A stretch of DNA of 64,000 bases, taken from Campylorhamphus procurvoides. Taxonomy: Eukaryota > Chordata > Aves > Passeriformes > Dendrocolaptidae. This document shows positions 24,375-37,715 of the stretch, one piece after another. The notes under the pieces were generated by a model. It was not told where the DNA came from, did not search any database, and was given only the letters and a program-made list of their open reading frames with translations. Location of the stretch: the NCBI GenBank assembly GCA_013396655.1, contig WBMV01003337.1, positions 154,991-218,990 on the forward strand, written 5' to 3'. The position numbers and the translations under genes are program-made. The stretch's first letter is position 1, and each line of letters starts with the position of its first letter.

Positions 24375-25465
24375 CTCAATGAAAAATAACAATTATTTAT
24401 GGCAGCATTTAATTGTAACTATAGACCAGATTTATTGAGCAGCCTTACAGTCGTTTGCCCATTTGCCTTTTTAAGACTTGCTTTGTATCTGTGAATATCT
24501 CAGTCTGTTTCTCTGAACTGTGAAGCTCACCCAGCACTTCCAGACTTCTTGTAAAGGGCAGCTAAAGAAGCCAAGCATGAATATATTTAAAATATCACTG
24601 GGGCTCATACAGAAAATCTACAAGTGTGGCAGGGCAGGTATGTTATCAACATGCTACCTGATACTTAACATGTGAATGCATCCAAACTCACTTTCTGCTG
24701 GCATAAAAAGAGTGAGGGAGCTATTTTGGATCACTTTAACAAACATTCAGAAACTCTGCATGGATTAGTATAATGCTAGTTGTTATGAACACAGTGGCCT
24801 TTATTACTCACATTCTGAAATTGATTTTCCCAGTTTCAGTTCATTGTTTTACAGCTTTATTTACTACCTAATTTTCTGTGTTGTTTTCTGGAGATGCAAT
24901 GAGAGTTGTGATTTTCTTGGCTGGTGTCAGTGTAAATTATTCTAGCAGAAAACTTCATATATAAAGAAAAGTTAGGTGTAGAAGCATACGTTGTAGCCTG
25001 TCAAGTTACAAGGTGAGATGTAAGGAATTTGCTGTATGTAAAGTGGAAGGAGGAAATATTTTAAAATCCAGTGTGCACGTCAACACAACTGTAATTCGGG
25101 TTCCGCACATACCTAATGCAAGATAGTGTTTTAGTGACTAATCTGACATGGAATGTAATCTGCCTTCCCTTCAAATGTAAGATGTTAACGCCTCTATTAA
25201 TAGGGGAGAAAATGAGATGCCACATTGAAATACATCAAATATTTAATATCCATGTTTTTAATCTCCTGATGTCTCCAAGCCCTCCTGCAGTTCTCTAACT
25301 GCAGAAAAAGCTCATTAATTTTTCTAATTGAAATAAACAGTCCTTGTCATTATAGACAGATTGTGCTGCCAGAGAGTTTTTAGCTGGAGTATTTGCCACT
25401 TTTTCTAGCAAACTTTGGTTTCGTGACACAGGCAAGAGATAGCCAAAGGTGCCAGCAAGTAAGCA

Positions 25466-25509
25466 ATCAGAAAGGAGGGAGGGAGGGATGCTGTGAGATC
25501 AGAAAGGAG
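25466..25509. repeat. Direct repeat flanking a (GGGA)n run
   Basis: ATCAGAAAGGAG occurs at 25466-25477 and again at 25498-25509, 32 bases apart. A GGGA run at 25474-25488 overlaps the first copy. This is probably a small local duplication with slippage. Confidence 0.7.
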
Positions 25510-25607
25510 CACTCTTGCCAGCTGTAGTGAGTCTGCATCCCAGCATTTGGAAGGGGTGTAAGGGGCTACTTGTTTTATTTGGGATTCTGGGCAATTATTC
25601 TGAATAT

Positions 25608-25676
25608 TTAAAAAACCCCACCACCAACAAAAAAAAAAAAAACACCAAAAAGAAACAAACCAACCCAACAAAAACC
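25608..25676. repeat. A/C-rich low-complexity tract
   Basis: A run of A with interspersed C (AAAACCCCACC, then poly-A, then CAAACCAACCCAAC) and almost no T or G. Its complement matches the T/G-rich tracts found elsewhere in this window. The open frames crossing it encode biased peptides and are artefacts. Confidence 0.85.
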
Positions 25677-26151
25677 TTCTCTGTGTCTGAGGCTGTTAAA
25701 AGCAGCATTTTTTACAAGCCTCAGCTCAAGTAATTGAAGGGGTATTCCTCCCTCATTTTTTCCCTTGGTGTTTTAAGAAAGTATAATATTTGTGTATAAA
25801 TAGTTGCTCTCAAAGGATTTGCAGGGTTTGCCAAGATCTGATTTTCTCTCTTACTCTGTGGAAAAAAAAAATAAAAATCCTAGAACTCTACATATGATGA
25901 GCTTTTCTCTTTCCTCCCGGTTTAGTGTGTTCTCAAGCCTCAAACTGTTTTCTAGTACAAGAACTAGGAGTCAGAGCAAACTAAGCTAGTGTGAGACACA
26001 ATCAAAACAAGGAAAAGGAAGTGGGTTTTCACACAGCAGACAGCAGACATGGAGCTGCTTGCCAGAGAAAGCTGTGGATGCAAAAGTTTGTCATAGGGGT
26101 TCAGGAAATGCTCTCCACTGGAAAGACATGAAGGATGCAAAAAGAAGTATC

Positions 26152-26212
26152 CTTTTTTGTTGATTGTTTTGGTGTTTGTTTGTTTGCTTGGAGTTTTTTG
26201 GAGTTTTTTTTA
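26152..26212. repeat. T/G-rich low-complexity tract
   Basis: The tract is made of TTTG-type units (GTTTGTTTGTTTG) followed by two near-identical GGAGTTTTTT units. It has almost no C. Confidence 0.8.
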
Positions 26213-29200
26213 AATACATATGCTTTCCATGTTTTTTTTTCTCTGGTGTCTACATTTGCTTGTGCTGCTCAGGATGCTGAGCTAGGCAGCTCCTTGGCCT
26301 GAGCCTGCACAGCGCTCTGCTGCTCTCATTGGATTTCACACTTCGCACTGTTAGTGTTTCCATGGCTTTTATGGAAACTGAATAACACCCCAGAGGTAGC
26401 TGCATGCCAGCATGTGCTGATGTAATCCCTCTGAGATGAAAGGAGCTCTATAAGTAAACACAAAGTCGTGTTCTAACCTAGCACTTTTGATGAGACAGTG
26501 AAATGATTTACAGACCAATAAATGTGAATAACTCTCAGCTAGCAGTTTTCTTGCAGCTATCCACACTTCAAGCAAAGTATTGTTCTCTATAGCTCAGAAA
26601 TTCCCACTGAAATAATAGCTGAAACTGATAAGACTCTTACCTGGAAATTTCTGTGTATACAGTAAAAGCTGCCTGTTCTCCAGACATAAAGAGCCATTCA
26701 ACCTGTCAGACTTGGGGGAGAAACACAAATAATATGGACAGAGTTGGATTCTGTGGCGCTGGATAATCCACCTCCTTGTGGGTATTTTAAGTGCCTCCAT
26801 GTGCTCCTTCGCTCCCAGCTGATTCTTCTAGTGCCAGCAACAAATGGTCATGAGTTTGAGGCAGAACTTGCTCTCCCAGAGAAGGAAAGACACCTTTCCC
26901 TCTCTGCCCCTTTGCTTTGTAGTCTGGCTTCTAACTGGAAAGACACTCACTTTATTGTTCAGGGCAATTCTAGTGCAATTTGTTAGCCCTATATTTGGAG
27001 AGAAAGGAATCACAGCATTGCTCAGAGTCCAGGAGGACCAAGTCTGCAAGACTCTGCTCCCATTCATGGTTATTCCCCACTTGTCCAAATAGTTGTCAAC
27101 AAAATACTTTTGTCTTAAATCTCTGTGATTAACTCCTCGTGCCATATATAGATAAAATGAGGTAATGATTACATGTAGCCTGGCTTTGCTTTCCTTTCTC
27201 TTGCATATAAATAGGGATAAATGCAAGCAGGCAAAAAAACAGGAGTTGTTCTGTCATCTTGAGGTTACGTTGCTGCCCAAAAATACCCAGGCACCTCTTT
27301 GACCACACTTGAGTTCTTAGTGATATTTAATCAAGAAGTGTGTTTGCCTGTCAAAGAATGAGCAAACTTTATGAATAAGCCAAATTCTACTCTCTTCAAA
27401 GGAGCAGGTGGCATTTATGGCCTATCACTCTTGCTTCCCTGGTGTGGAAGGATGCATCCTGAGGAGGTACTGGAATCTCAAGCTAAAATGCTGAATACTG
27501 TACATTAAAATAGAAAGCAGAATAGATACGTGTTTAAAACTGCACAGAAAGCCTATGAGAGATGGAAGAGAAGCAGGTCAAAGAGTTAATAATACTTGAC
27601 AACACTTCTGGTGGCTAATGCATGAGGAACATCTCACTTAATCCATCACAGTAGAACTCTAACAACATAGGGAGGGGTGGGAACCAAGCCCCCAGACTAC
27701 AAAAAGGTGTGTAGTCTTTCTCTGTTTTAAAAGCCAAGAGGAAAATAGTATAATTTCCCATATCTGTTCTACTGTGATTGGAGTTCTTCAAAATACTTCT
27801 TTTTCTTAGCAGGCAAGAAAACACCAGGAAGTGTCTAATAATAACAAAACTTCCATACCAAACTCTTTCTAGCCTAGACATAGATGTATTAGTTTTAACA
27901 GAGTTATCTATGCTTTTGTTATTTAACACAGTAATTCTTGAGGGACAAGAAATCTCAGCTGTGGGATTGGGTTCTGTTGCCCTCCACCCTATAAGAACAG
28001 CCATGCATAAAGATATCCCTAGCAGATCCCTGCTCTGGAGAGAGGGTCAGAAAATATGAACTGCAAAGTCATATGAGCACAGTCTGCATATTTGCATGAC
28101 CTGATGCCTCTGTGAGAATAACAGAAAAAATGTCTGCATTTACTTCTTTTGTCAGGGTCACTGCACAGCCCTTGTATCAGAGACCAGCAAATTAATGAAC
28201 TTCTGAGTCTTGTCCCATAGGGTCTTTCACTTCTTGTCTCTGATTTGACAAGACTGAGAGCTTCATCCAATAATATGAATATACTCTTTGGTATATTCTT
28301 ATTACAGCTGTTGCAGGAGAGGTTACTCCCTACAGGTGGACAGTGATGTGATCTGTTGTGTTGTTGCAGGATCTCCGCCAGCATTTAGCTCATGTGCCTC
28401 TCTTAGGAATAATAAGACATGAAAATCTGTGCAGCTAGTATGACTGTGGGTCAAGAAATCCTGCCTTCCTCAGCATGTGAGGGCTTTTTCCTATGTGCTG
28501 CTAGGCTGACTAAAGGGAAAAGGCTAATTTTTGAAAGGCTAATTTACATAGTCATGTTAAATTGCCTGCTTTTGCTTTTATAATTCAACCCTAATTTTTC
28601 TTTGGTAAGCGTTTGTTCAGTTTTCAAACACTACCTATACTTCAAATGCATCAGTGATTTGAGTAACTTAATGGAAAAATACCATGACATTGATCAAATT
28701 CATGATATATTAGTGTTGAAATTGGGTGCATTCAGGTATGGCTGAAAAGAAATTGAATACCTCCTATGTTATTAGTTGCAATAGCCTAGTCTCTTGGCAT
28801 TAAAAAAAAAAAATCTAATTCCCAAACTGTCTTTACCAGGAAGTCCTCCTTTAATGCTGTTATTGATTTGCTTCCTAGAGATTGGATTCTTTTTCGTTTG
28901 AGAGTGGGGGAGGTGGATTTGTTATCCAAAACTGCTTTTGAAATTAAAATGTTGGACAGATCTCATTACATCAGCAGCAAGAGTGGAGAGTTATTTTGTA
29001 GAATACACACAAAAAAAAAGGCTTTATTTAGTGGAGTAATGTTGATGTGTATGTATGTTCTCACAGAAATAATATTCCGCTGTCTTGATGACATCCAATG
29101 AATTTTTATGTAAAATTTGGCTCAGCCACCTAAGAGCAAAGCTTAAATCCTGCCTAGGCCTGGCAGTTGAGAGCACTACACTCTGAGCAAGTGGGGGAGA

Positions 29201-30557
29201 CGGGGAGGCTCTTCCAGAAGGGGAAGAGGAGGCTCTGACAGAAAGATGTAATATAATGTGATGTTTCCATAATGGCAAAGTGTGTGGGGGTGCCCAACAA
29301 CAGCGTGTTGCAAGAACATTTGTGGGCATGGGGATGTGGATGCACTGGTTCCTGACCAGCCATCCCTGCTTCTGTCCAGCAGCTGTGTCTTTGTGTCTCT
29401 CACTGTTCAGCTCAAAGAACTACCCATGTAGGCATGAGCTTTCAGATGCTTGAATTCTCCTATGGGCTCTGCAAGCTTAAATAAACACTTAAATATGTTC
29501 ATGGCCAGAGCAATACCCCGCTGTGCTCAGTTATGGACAGAGCAGTGTGTTTGTTTAAGGTGGATTGTTGTTTACTCTCTGTTGTTGGTGAAATTTAACT
29601 CATTTTCTCCACACAGTAGCTTGTGTATGAGTCTTCATTTTCACAAAGCATTGCAGAGAACCACAGAAATTACTTTTTTTAATTGAAAGGGAACCATTTG
29701 CTAGTCAAGTTCAATAAACCTAAGCTGGCAAAACACCTGCTCTGGTTTAATAGGAATGAGAATTTTACAATTACAACAGTAAAGTTATCCCAGCACATTT
29801 TTCCCCTCTGGATTATAAAACACACGGATTTGTGCATTTGCTAGAAGAGAGAATCATGAGGAGCTGAACCGTATCTGCTAAAGTTCAAACCAGGGACAAC
29901 AATTTCTGAAATTCAGATGCTGCCACCAGGCAGTTGATGGAAACAGACTTCAATATTGTAGCACGCAAAGATGTAGGACTAGCTCACCACAGCAAGAAAA
30001 TGTGTTTCTGAACTGGTAAACCTTAAAGCATGTGATTAAGGATGTTCCTAAATCAGGATCAAAACCCATAAAATGCCCAAATATTACTGATCTTGATCAA
30101 GCAAAAAACAAATATGTTTCTGGTGTGTTGCAGCCTTGATTTTGATATTTTCTACACAAAAGACAATACATAGCATCTGAGTATCTGTCCCTTCATGTCA
30201 TTCTGCAGTAACACTGGTGTCTATTGCAGGGCTCTCTGCAATCCAATGCTCTTAGAGCTGACCATGCTTTGTCATGCTCCTTAAATTAATCCCAGCTGAA
30301 CTGGTCAAGGCCAATACTGTTTCTCAGGAAGCAGCTGAGTGAGTAGGTCTTTCTTTAGCTGAAGAGGAAGAAGAAAATACATCTCTGTTCTGCAAGTAAA
30401 CATTTCTTTCAGCTTGAACTTTGGGATATAACTTTTTTTTTGGAGTTGTGGCATGACCACAATCACTTTGTATCACTGGTCAGATAGGCATGGGTACTTA
30501 ACAAGTAAAACTTATGTAGGTGAGAAATGTTTATGGAAAATTATGGAAAGGAAACAT

Positions 30558-30605
30558 TCTACTCCAAGATCATCAAGTCCAACCCTTGATCCAACACCGC
30601 TGTGA
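30558..30605 (-). mobile_element. Short CR1 remnant, minus strand
   Basis: AGATCATCAAGTCCAACCCTT followed by GATCCAACACCGCTGTG matches a conserved stretch of the CR1 3'UTR in reverse orientation. Compare the GGTCATCTAGTCCAACCCC motif in the copy at 22748-23040. Only about 50 bases remain recognisable, so the limits are uncertain. Confidence 0.55.
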
Positions 30606-31870
30606 TTCTCTCTTGTCTTAATTATGTGACATAAACTCAGTGAAAAGAAGCTATTTTTGTGTCATTGCAAAATTAACGTATTCACCTCAGATCTATATTT
30701 TTATCAAAGACAAGTTGGTAAACAAGGCAGCTTTCAAGCAACTCAGTATTACTTAACTGAGGTGGAAAAACACTGCTTAGAGGGAGGTGCTTCACATGTA
30801 AAAGAAGGTTTGGAGCTTAGATCAGAGATTTAGTCATTTCTGCTCTGTGTTTTTCAGTAATTTTTGTTTTTTGAGATATATGAAATTTAGGAAAATTCTC
30901 TTGCCATTGAGTATTGCAATGCTGATGCTTATGAATCAGCAGTGGTTTTTTGTGCTGTGAAATTGTGTAGTGAGGTCTGCAAGAGCTGAACTTGTGCTTA
31001 ATGGCTCTTGCAACTTGATCAGAATTGGGGATGAAATTACAAAAGCATGATAATGCTGCATGCAGGTGCTTTAGTGTGGAGATCTGGTGCTGGAGGCCAG
31101 CATAACAAACAGCATTTTCTCATCTAATGTTGAAAACGCTGGTAAAGCAGAAGGGTGGAAGGCTGGGAATACGTGCTATAGTGTGGTTCTTTGCATCCTG
31201 GAGGCAGGAGAGAATATTCACGAAAAGGCTGGCACAACTTGGGTTTTTGAAAAATGTACTTTCTTAGATTTTGTTACCTTGAAACTCCAATTACAAACAT
31301 AGGCAACAATTCGATGTGTTTCTATAGCTATTCATCAGAGAAACATCTGTCTTCTAAGACCTTCTCATCTTCTAGCCTGTGGTCATTATTAAGTGGCACT
31401 TTGCAGAGTGTGATGGTGACTTGGGAAGTTTGCTTGGATGCTGTCACAGGTGGGGTCTTGCAGGTTTCACCTTCTGTTATCTGCCCAGCAGTGAGACTAT
31501 GAGAGGATGAAGAAGAATTTATCCCCACTGCATCTGGTGGTGCAGAAAGGACCGGAGGTGGCTGCTTCCTTGTGCAGATTGCTAGTTGGGTCAAGAGGAC
31601 AGATGCAGGAGGATGTACAGCCAAATGAGAACAAGTATTTTGTGTCTGTATTTTTTTCTGGCAATAGAATTACAGTGGACTACACAGAAGAACAAGGCAG
31701 GAATGGGAGTGAAGGGAAACAGGGGAGGATGATGAATAGCTGAAGATAGGCAAGAAAGCTGACCTGGAGTAGACTGAAACAGAGACACTGGAACAAACAG
31801 GGAGAGGTTCAATCAAAACTCCTTATATACAGGTATTCCCTGATACCTTCCTGGTTATGTGGAGATTTTC

Positions 31871-31898
31871 TTGGTTGTTTGTTTGGTTGTTTGTTTGG
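31871..31898. repeat. 12-bp tandem repeat, T/G-rich
   Basis: TTGGTTGTTTGT is repeated twice exactly (31871-31882 and 31883-31894), with a partial third unit TTGG. It is followed by more T-rich sequence up to about 31909. Confidence 0.88.
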
Positions 31899-34348
31899 CT
31901 TTGTTTTTTCCCCTGGAGAAGCTGAGTTGGCTTTGGTCCTTGGCTGGCGGGTGGTGTCTAATGCTCCCACACATTCCCAGAGAGAGACCCTGTCCTGCCC
32001 CTTCCCCACTGTAGCAGCCTGTTGGAGTGACACCACTGGTTGCAAAATTGCAGCTGGGAATTAAGGTCACATTTCAAAAAAGATAAAAGACGTGTGGTAG
32101 TCTGTCACTTTAAAACATTTAAATGTTACTTAAAATTCCAATAGCAATGTAATCAATTGCAGGAGATGGTCAAAACAGTACATCCGCTATATTTTGGTTG
32201 TAATTATTATTGTTTTAATAGTAAATCCACAGCAAAAATCTGCCCAATCCAGGTAGCCATTGTCTGGCTATCTACTTAGACCCTAATAAATATATTTTTG
32301 CTGATGTTTGCTGATCTCCTAAGAAATCAAATTCACTAATTATTTCCTCATCTATCAGAGCCAAATTTAAATATCAGAAATATTATTATTGTCTCTGTCA
32401 ATATTACTAGGTCAAGAAGCAAGTTATTCTTTTTATCTTGGCTCTTTCATTTGGGATATAAATGTAAAATAGGTTGTCAAGGGTTTTTTTTCAGATTGTA
32501 AAATCTTTGGCTCTGATGAATCAAAAATACACTGTTATAATGTTGTGCCCGTCTCAAAGGATTTGAAATTATACATTGAGGTCACATTTCAATACTTAGT
32601 GAAACTTTAATTTTATTTTTTGTAAACATCAGTGGTGGTTTTTTGACTAGAGTTGCAATTTAAATGTACTTGCAGTAATTTTTCTAGTCCTTTTCTGCCA
32701 ATAGGGCAATTTAAATTCTTCCTTCGTTCTTTAGTTTGAAAATATTTTCATTCAAAGAAATGTCTGCTGTGTTGAGATTTTTCTTAGCACGTGTTCAGAT
32801 CCTGATTTGATAAGGACAAGCATCAGCAATTACAATCTTAATCTTGTAATCTAGTGTCCTTACTAAAGATAAGAGGTGTTATCTTTGTTCCTCTCTAAGA
32901 GACTTTATTTCCTCCCTCTGAGAGGAAAAGGTGTTTTGTTTAGGGTTGTTTTTTTTTTCAAATTCAGGTATAGTTGGAGTGAGAACATGAGCATGGAGCT
33001 ATGTGGGACACTCCAGGTAGCTTAGATGCACAGCATCCTTGTGCCTGACTCAATGCCCTTTTCGTTTTGCTCTAGTTGCCTTACGCTTTATGTAACTAAA
33101 TGCCATTTAGGTTCTGCTCTGTTTCTCAGGGTCTTCACAAGGATCTAAACCATTGCAGAGGGTAAAAGAAACAAATAACATCTTACAGTTCACAGTCATT
33201 TTTTGTGTGAACTCTTGAGTCAACAGGAATGAGAATGCTCTAACAAACACGTAGGGCAGCCACTCCATCCAAACTACATGTGCACATGCACAAAGGAAGG
33301 TGAGCACAGCCATGGGAGGACAACAAACTTCATCCCTGGTGGAAAGAACAGACAAGATGGCTCTGTAGGTAAATGGGGCTTCGCGTGACCAAGTACTTTT
33401 AATACCTCTGAAGGACCTTGGGAGCTTTAATGTTTGGAAAGAGACTGAAAGGTGTAATGCATAAAATGTTAATGATAAAAGGGGAGCAGGTGTTTTTTCT
33501 CTCTTAGTAATTCATAATTAATGTTTTCAAAGCTGGAGAATGTAGAGGTTTTGTTTGTTTTTTTCCATCTTTATAACTTGGGGAATTTTATAGCACAGCA
33601 AACAATGGGTTTTCCATTCCAGTGAACAAGCTGGTCTGGGCTCTCAAGCTGTAGCTTTTAGGCCATTAGATTGGAGTCTGCTGGAGTGATGGATGCTGCA
33701 GCCACCATTCAGTTGGCAGTCTGGTGTGTCTCCATGCTTAATTAGTCAGTGAAATCAGCTTGAAAGGCAGCAGTTGCCTTGACAGAAGCACTGAGAGAGG
33801 TTAGTTGTCATGTGTTGGGGTTTTCATGCAGTAAATGTTTGGCTCCTAGGGGAGGACAGTCGGCTGGAGCCCGAAGCGTAGGAGGTAGAAACAAGATTGA
33901 GCATTTAGCCAAGAGGTGTGGGAAATGCATTGCAGTAAAGGGCAAACAGGATGTGGTTCTCTTGGCACAAGCCTACTAACCACAGGGCAGTATTTCAAGA
34001 ACATGCAGGAGCTGGGCAAATCGAACTCTGGCCATGTGTTCTTAGCAGCTGAGTGCCCACCTTGCCTCACCACATGAAGTAGCTATGAGATAGCACTGTA
34101 ATTGCATAAGAAGATGATGATGATTTTAAATATTCTTAGTACGGCTCCTGGACCAGACACCCACTGGTGCTGGTAGTTTGGCTACATTGGGAATGGGATC
34201 AGATCCTGTATCATTTAGAGAAGGCTGTAGTCTGTGCCCTCCTACTCCTTGGCCGTTTATCAGGAAAGACTGGCCTGTCCCAGCCTCTGTAAGCTGAATA
34301 TTGACTCTGATGACAAAAAGCTATGCTAACAGTGTGCTCTCCTTGCAG

Positions 34349-34383
34349 ATAAAGGCAGATGGAATTCTGGGCTGCATTAGAAG
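34349..34383 (+). other. Possible 35-base exon with good splice sites
   Basis: GTGCTCTCCTTGCAG ends at 34348, a near-ideal acceptor. AAG followed by GTATGTA gives a strong donor at 34384. The enclosed 35 bases read IKADGILGCIR in phase 0. In the phase required by a direct join to the exon at 946-995, the second codon is TAA. It could be a non-coding exon, an exon of another transcript, or a chance pair. No family is recognised. Confidence 0.2.
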
Positions 34384-37300
34384 GTATGTACTCAAGCAGA
34401 CCAGGAGAGGTGTTTATCCAGACCTATTTGGCCTGGTCATGCAGGACCAAAGGTGCTGGATCCAGTTCTGAGGAGGCAGTTCCTCATTATCTGCCCCTGG
34501 CTGGGACTGCAGGCTCTCTGCTTTTATGTGCTTTGCAGTGGTCGTTGCTGCTTGCACTGGGCTGGAAAAGCATGAGGTTGGTTTGCAGGTTATGTAAAAG
34601 GCTCTGTTTCCTGGCTAGCTGTTGTTTTCTCAGGTGTTCCACAGAGATTTTCAGCTAGCCTCACAGGGTTCAAGCTCAGCTGGTGTAAATTGTTGCATGG
34701 TTTTAGTTAAAAGCGAAAAAAAGACTTCCTGGGTCCAGTCCCTGTGGAGCCTTTGCTCCTAGATACTAGGTGGCAGAAGGAACATCTGTAGTTTAAGCAA
34801 AGCAACAAATATAACAACCACTCTAATTAAAGCAACTCTTCCAGTGATGTCTGTCTAAATTGCACTCTTGGGTACCTGACTATTGTTATCGTATTTTTTC
34901 CATAGCATCTTCTCAAACAGAGGACTTCCTTCTGCCTATCTTTTTTTAAGAATAATATTCGTGTGGATTGGCAGAAGCAGATTTTGCCCATGTTCTAGCA
35001 GAAAGTCCACTAGAGTGCCTGGAGTTTATAAGCCCACCAGGCAGAGGGAAACATTTGGAAAGCAGCAAATGGGATATAAGGCAGTTATAGCTTCCCACAT
35101 GAAAGAATTTAAGAGACACCTACAAGGAGAGTGGGAGAAGCACTGGGTGATGCAAAGAGATGAGCATTACTAACCAGACAGCCCCTATCCAGGAGAAATG
35201 CCAGCTACCCATGTTTTACCAGCATTGCTGCTTCTCTGTCATTCCCCATATCCATCCTAGATGTGCATTCTGTTCAATGTAAAAACACCATATTCAATGG
35301 GGTTTTGTTGCTGTATTTTGTGGTTTTTGTCTTAATTTTTTTTTAACTTAATGACATCTAAAGATATATAAATTTCACATGAGCTGGAATTGTTAGCAGT
35401 AACAATCAAACCAAGTATATAAAACTAAGGAACCATGAAACTTGAGAGTTATTCTTATTTTGGTAAAGTTCAAGTCACCTGTAGCGATTCAGGTGATCTA
35501 ATTATCTCCAGTAATGTGAGCATATCCATAGTGGAACATCTAGGAAGTAGTACTGACTGCCTATAGACTAAATGACTGGTAGGTATTTTTTCTCTTATTT
35601 TCAATGTGCTTATGTTGGTGAGGTGAGGAGCATCCTGTATTCATCAACCTCACCAGGAGCTTGGGATGCTTAGCACCTGTTGGGCTGGTCTCCAACAACA
35701 GGATCTTCATATACCAAAGCATGACTGCTTTGTAAGAGCAGCTGGTCCGTGCACTGTTGTGAGTGACTCTGGGGAGACAAGTGGGTTATGACCAAACTAA
35801 CAAAGCTTCTGACGTTTAGGGTCTTTGTCTTAGCCCTGCCAAGCATTTTATCAGGTCCTTAAATAAGCTAAGTATTCCTGACATGGTACTGGTCCCATGT
35901 CCCTTTCCAATGAGGTTTTGCTGCATTGCAAGAACACTTCAGCTGCTTTCTTGCTTCAAGCAGTTCACAAACATTGAACAATATTAAGAACAATATGCTG
36001 AAACCTTAGGCAAAAAACCCTCTTTACTTAAGGCAAGCTCCTGAGTACTTAAGGATTTAAAGGCAATTTTACTAATTTATACTAGAAATGCTGAAGTGAA
36101 GGCAGAGAGCCTGACACCTTATGTCAGAAAGCATCTGAATAACACCACATACGTGGAAGGAGCTGGAGGCCTGTATAGTACAGCACACTGTTTTAAAACA
36201 AGGAAGATGGCTTATGGCAATGCTAAAAAAAGCTGTGAAACTGTCACAGGCAACAAAAGATGGTCAGGCAATGGACTTCCTTGAACATGTGCCTTGTAAG
36301 GGCCGCAGGAAGTGAGAGCTATAAAGCCATACTGAGCAGTGACAGCTTGAGTAAATTTTGTTTGCTTCTAATGCAAAAGGTGGCCTTGTCACAGTTAGAA
36401 GGGTTAACACAGGCAGTTCACAGTGAATCAGCAAAACAGCTACTAAGAGAGGAACAGAGCAAATATCCAGAGTAGCAGGGGAGGCAATTCTTTTAGAGAA
36501 TACTTGATAGGGTGAGCCCTTGTGCAGGGAACAGGAGCAACCTGCAGACAGGCACCAGCTTTACAAACAGGCTTTGCTAACTCCGAAATTGTAAATTTCC
36601 AGCACTTTGGTTTTGCTGAATCAGCTCTCAGAGAAAACCAATCTGTATCTCCTACGCCCAAAACTATCTGTGTAATGTTCATTGCTCACAGCAGGAGCTG
36701 CCTGAAAGTAAGGCTTTGGACTGAAACTAACTCTTTCATATCTCTTTTTCATAAATTTGACTCATATTCTTATGTTTGTACATGGATGTTGCCGACCACA
36801 GCCTGTGAGTGTTGCTACCCTTTGTCCGTGCAAACCTTTTAAGCACAAATAACACTCACTGTAAAGAACTTGTCTTTCCTGCAAAACTCTTCAGCTTTGG
36901 CTTGATTGTGGCTTGGAGGGGTTCACAGGAACAGTTCTTTCCTGACCCAGATCTAATAATAATCTTTATTTCCTCAGTATCCAATAATTTTCCCAACCCT
37001 CTGTGCTATAGAAATGCTGAACTCCCACAAAGAGTGCTTTCCCACAGGACCAGAGAGAAAGTTCTTTCTGCTCTCCGGTGAAGTAGCCAAAGGCCACTGA
37101 GGGCTGCCACCCTGCATGGCAATACAGAGAGCCAGGGGCCAGAGAAGCTCTGAAACAGCTGTAGACATGCTGTTACATTTTAAAGCACTCATTAATTTGA
37201 TTTGCTTTTCTATTTAATGTAAAATCAGGAATGGGACAGTGTGTTTGCAGGTACGTTTCTGCATGTGCTGCGCTCCTAAAGCACATAGAAGGCAAAGTCT

Positions 37301-37630
37301 TTCCAGCTTTCATCTTGGCTTTGGCAGAGAGTATTTTAGTGAGGAGTGTGTTTTGGTGGACTTGAAACCTAATGCAAGATGGAATTAGAAAATCCAAGAA
37401 AATTCCTGGGGAGCATGATGGAGTGAGAAAAATGAGACTTTTGGAAAAGTGTACCTTTTGTTCATGTGTGCCTTTTGGGGGGCACAGAAGCCACCAAACA
37501 CCTTTGAATCAGTATTTATTCAAAAGCAAACCTGAAAAGAACACTGGTAACAGTTGCTGTTCTCTGGTTTGAAATAGTCACTTGGTATTCAGATATATAA
37601 TAAACTTGAGGATGTTTGTGTGGTTCAGGA

Positions 37631-37715
37631 TTTGTTTGGTTTTTTTTTTTGGTTGGTTTTGTTGGTTTGGTTTTCTTTTTGCTATTGTTGGGAGGTTTTT
37701 TATTATTATTTTTTA
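37631..37715. repeat. T/G-rich low-complexity tract
   Basis: A long T run is followed by GGTTGGTTTTG and TTGGTTTGG units, then a further T/A run (TTATTATTATTTTTT). The complement resembles the A/C-rich tract at 25608-25676. A shorter related tract (TTTTGTTTTGTTTTG type) lies at 37800-37830. Confidence 0.85.

Larger units (their letters stand above)
23041..30557. other. Non-coding stretch with low-complexity tracts
   Basis: No supportable gene. The content is AT-rich, with a T8A10 run at 24357-24374, a paired TGACTCA/TGAGTCA inverted repeat at 24229-24250, a (GGGA)n stretch at 25474-25488, an A/C-rich tract at 25608-25676 and a T/G-rich tract at 26152-26212. A direct repeat of AAAGGCTAATTT with a period of 15 bases lies at 28519-28545. 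Confidence 0.55.

Noticed and set aside
25405..25671. Trp/Phe-rich minus-strand frame
   Set aside because: It is the translation of the A/C-rich low-complexity tract and not a membrane protein.
36070..36600. Adjacent open frames that might be a retroviral gag remnant
   Set aside because: No zinc knuckle, protease or reverse transcriptase motif and no flanking LTRs are visible.
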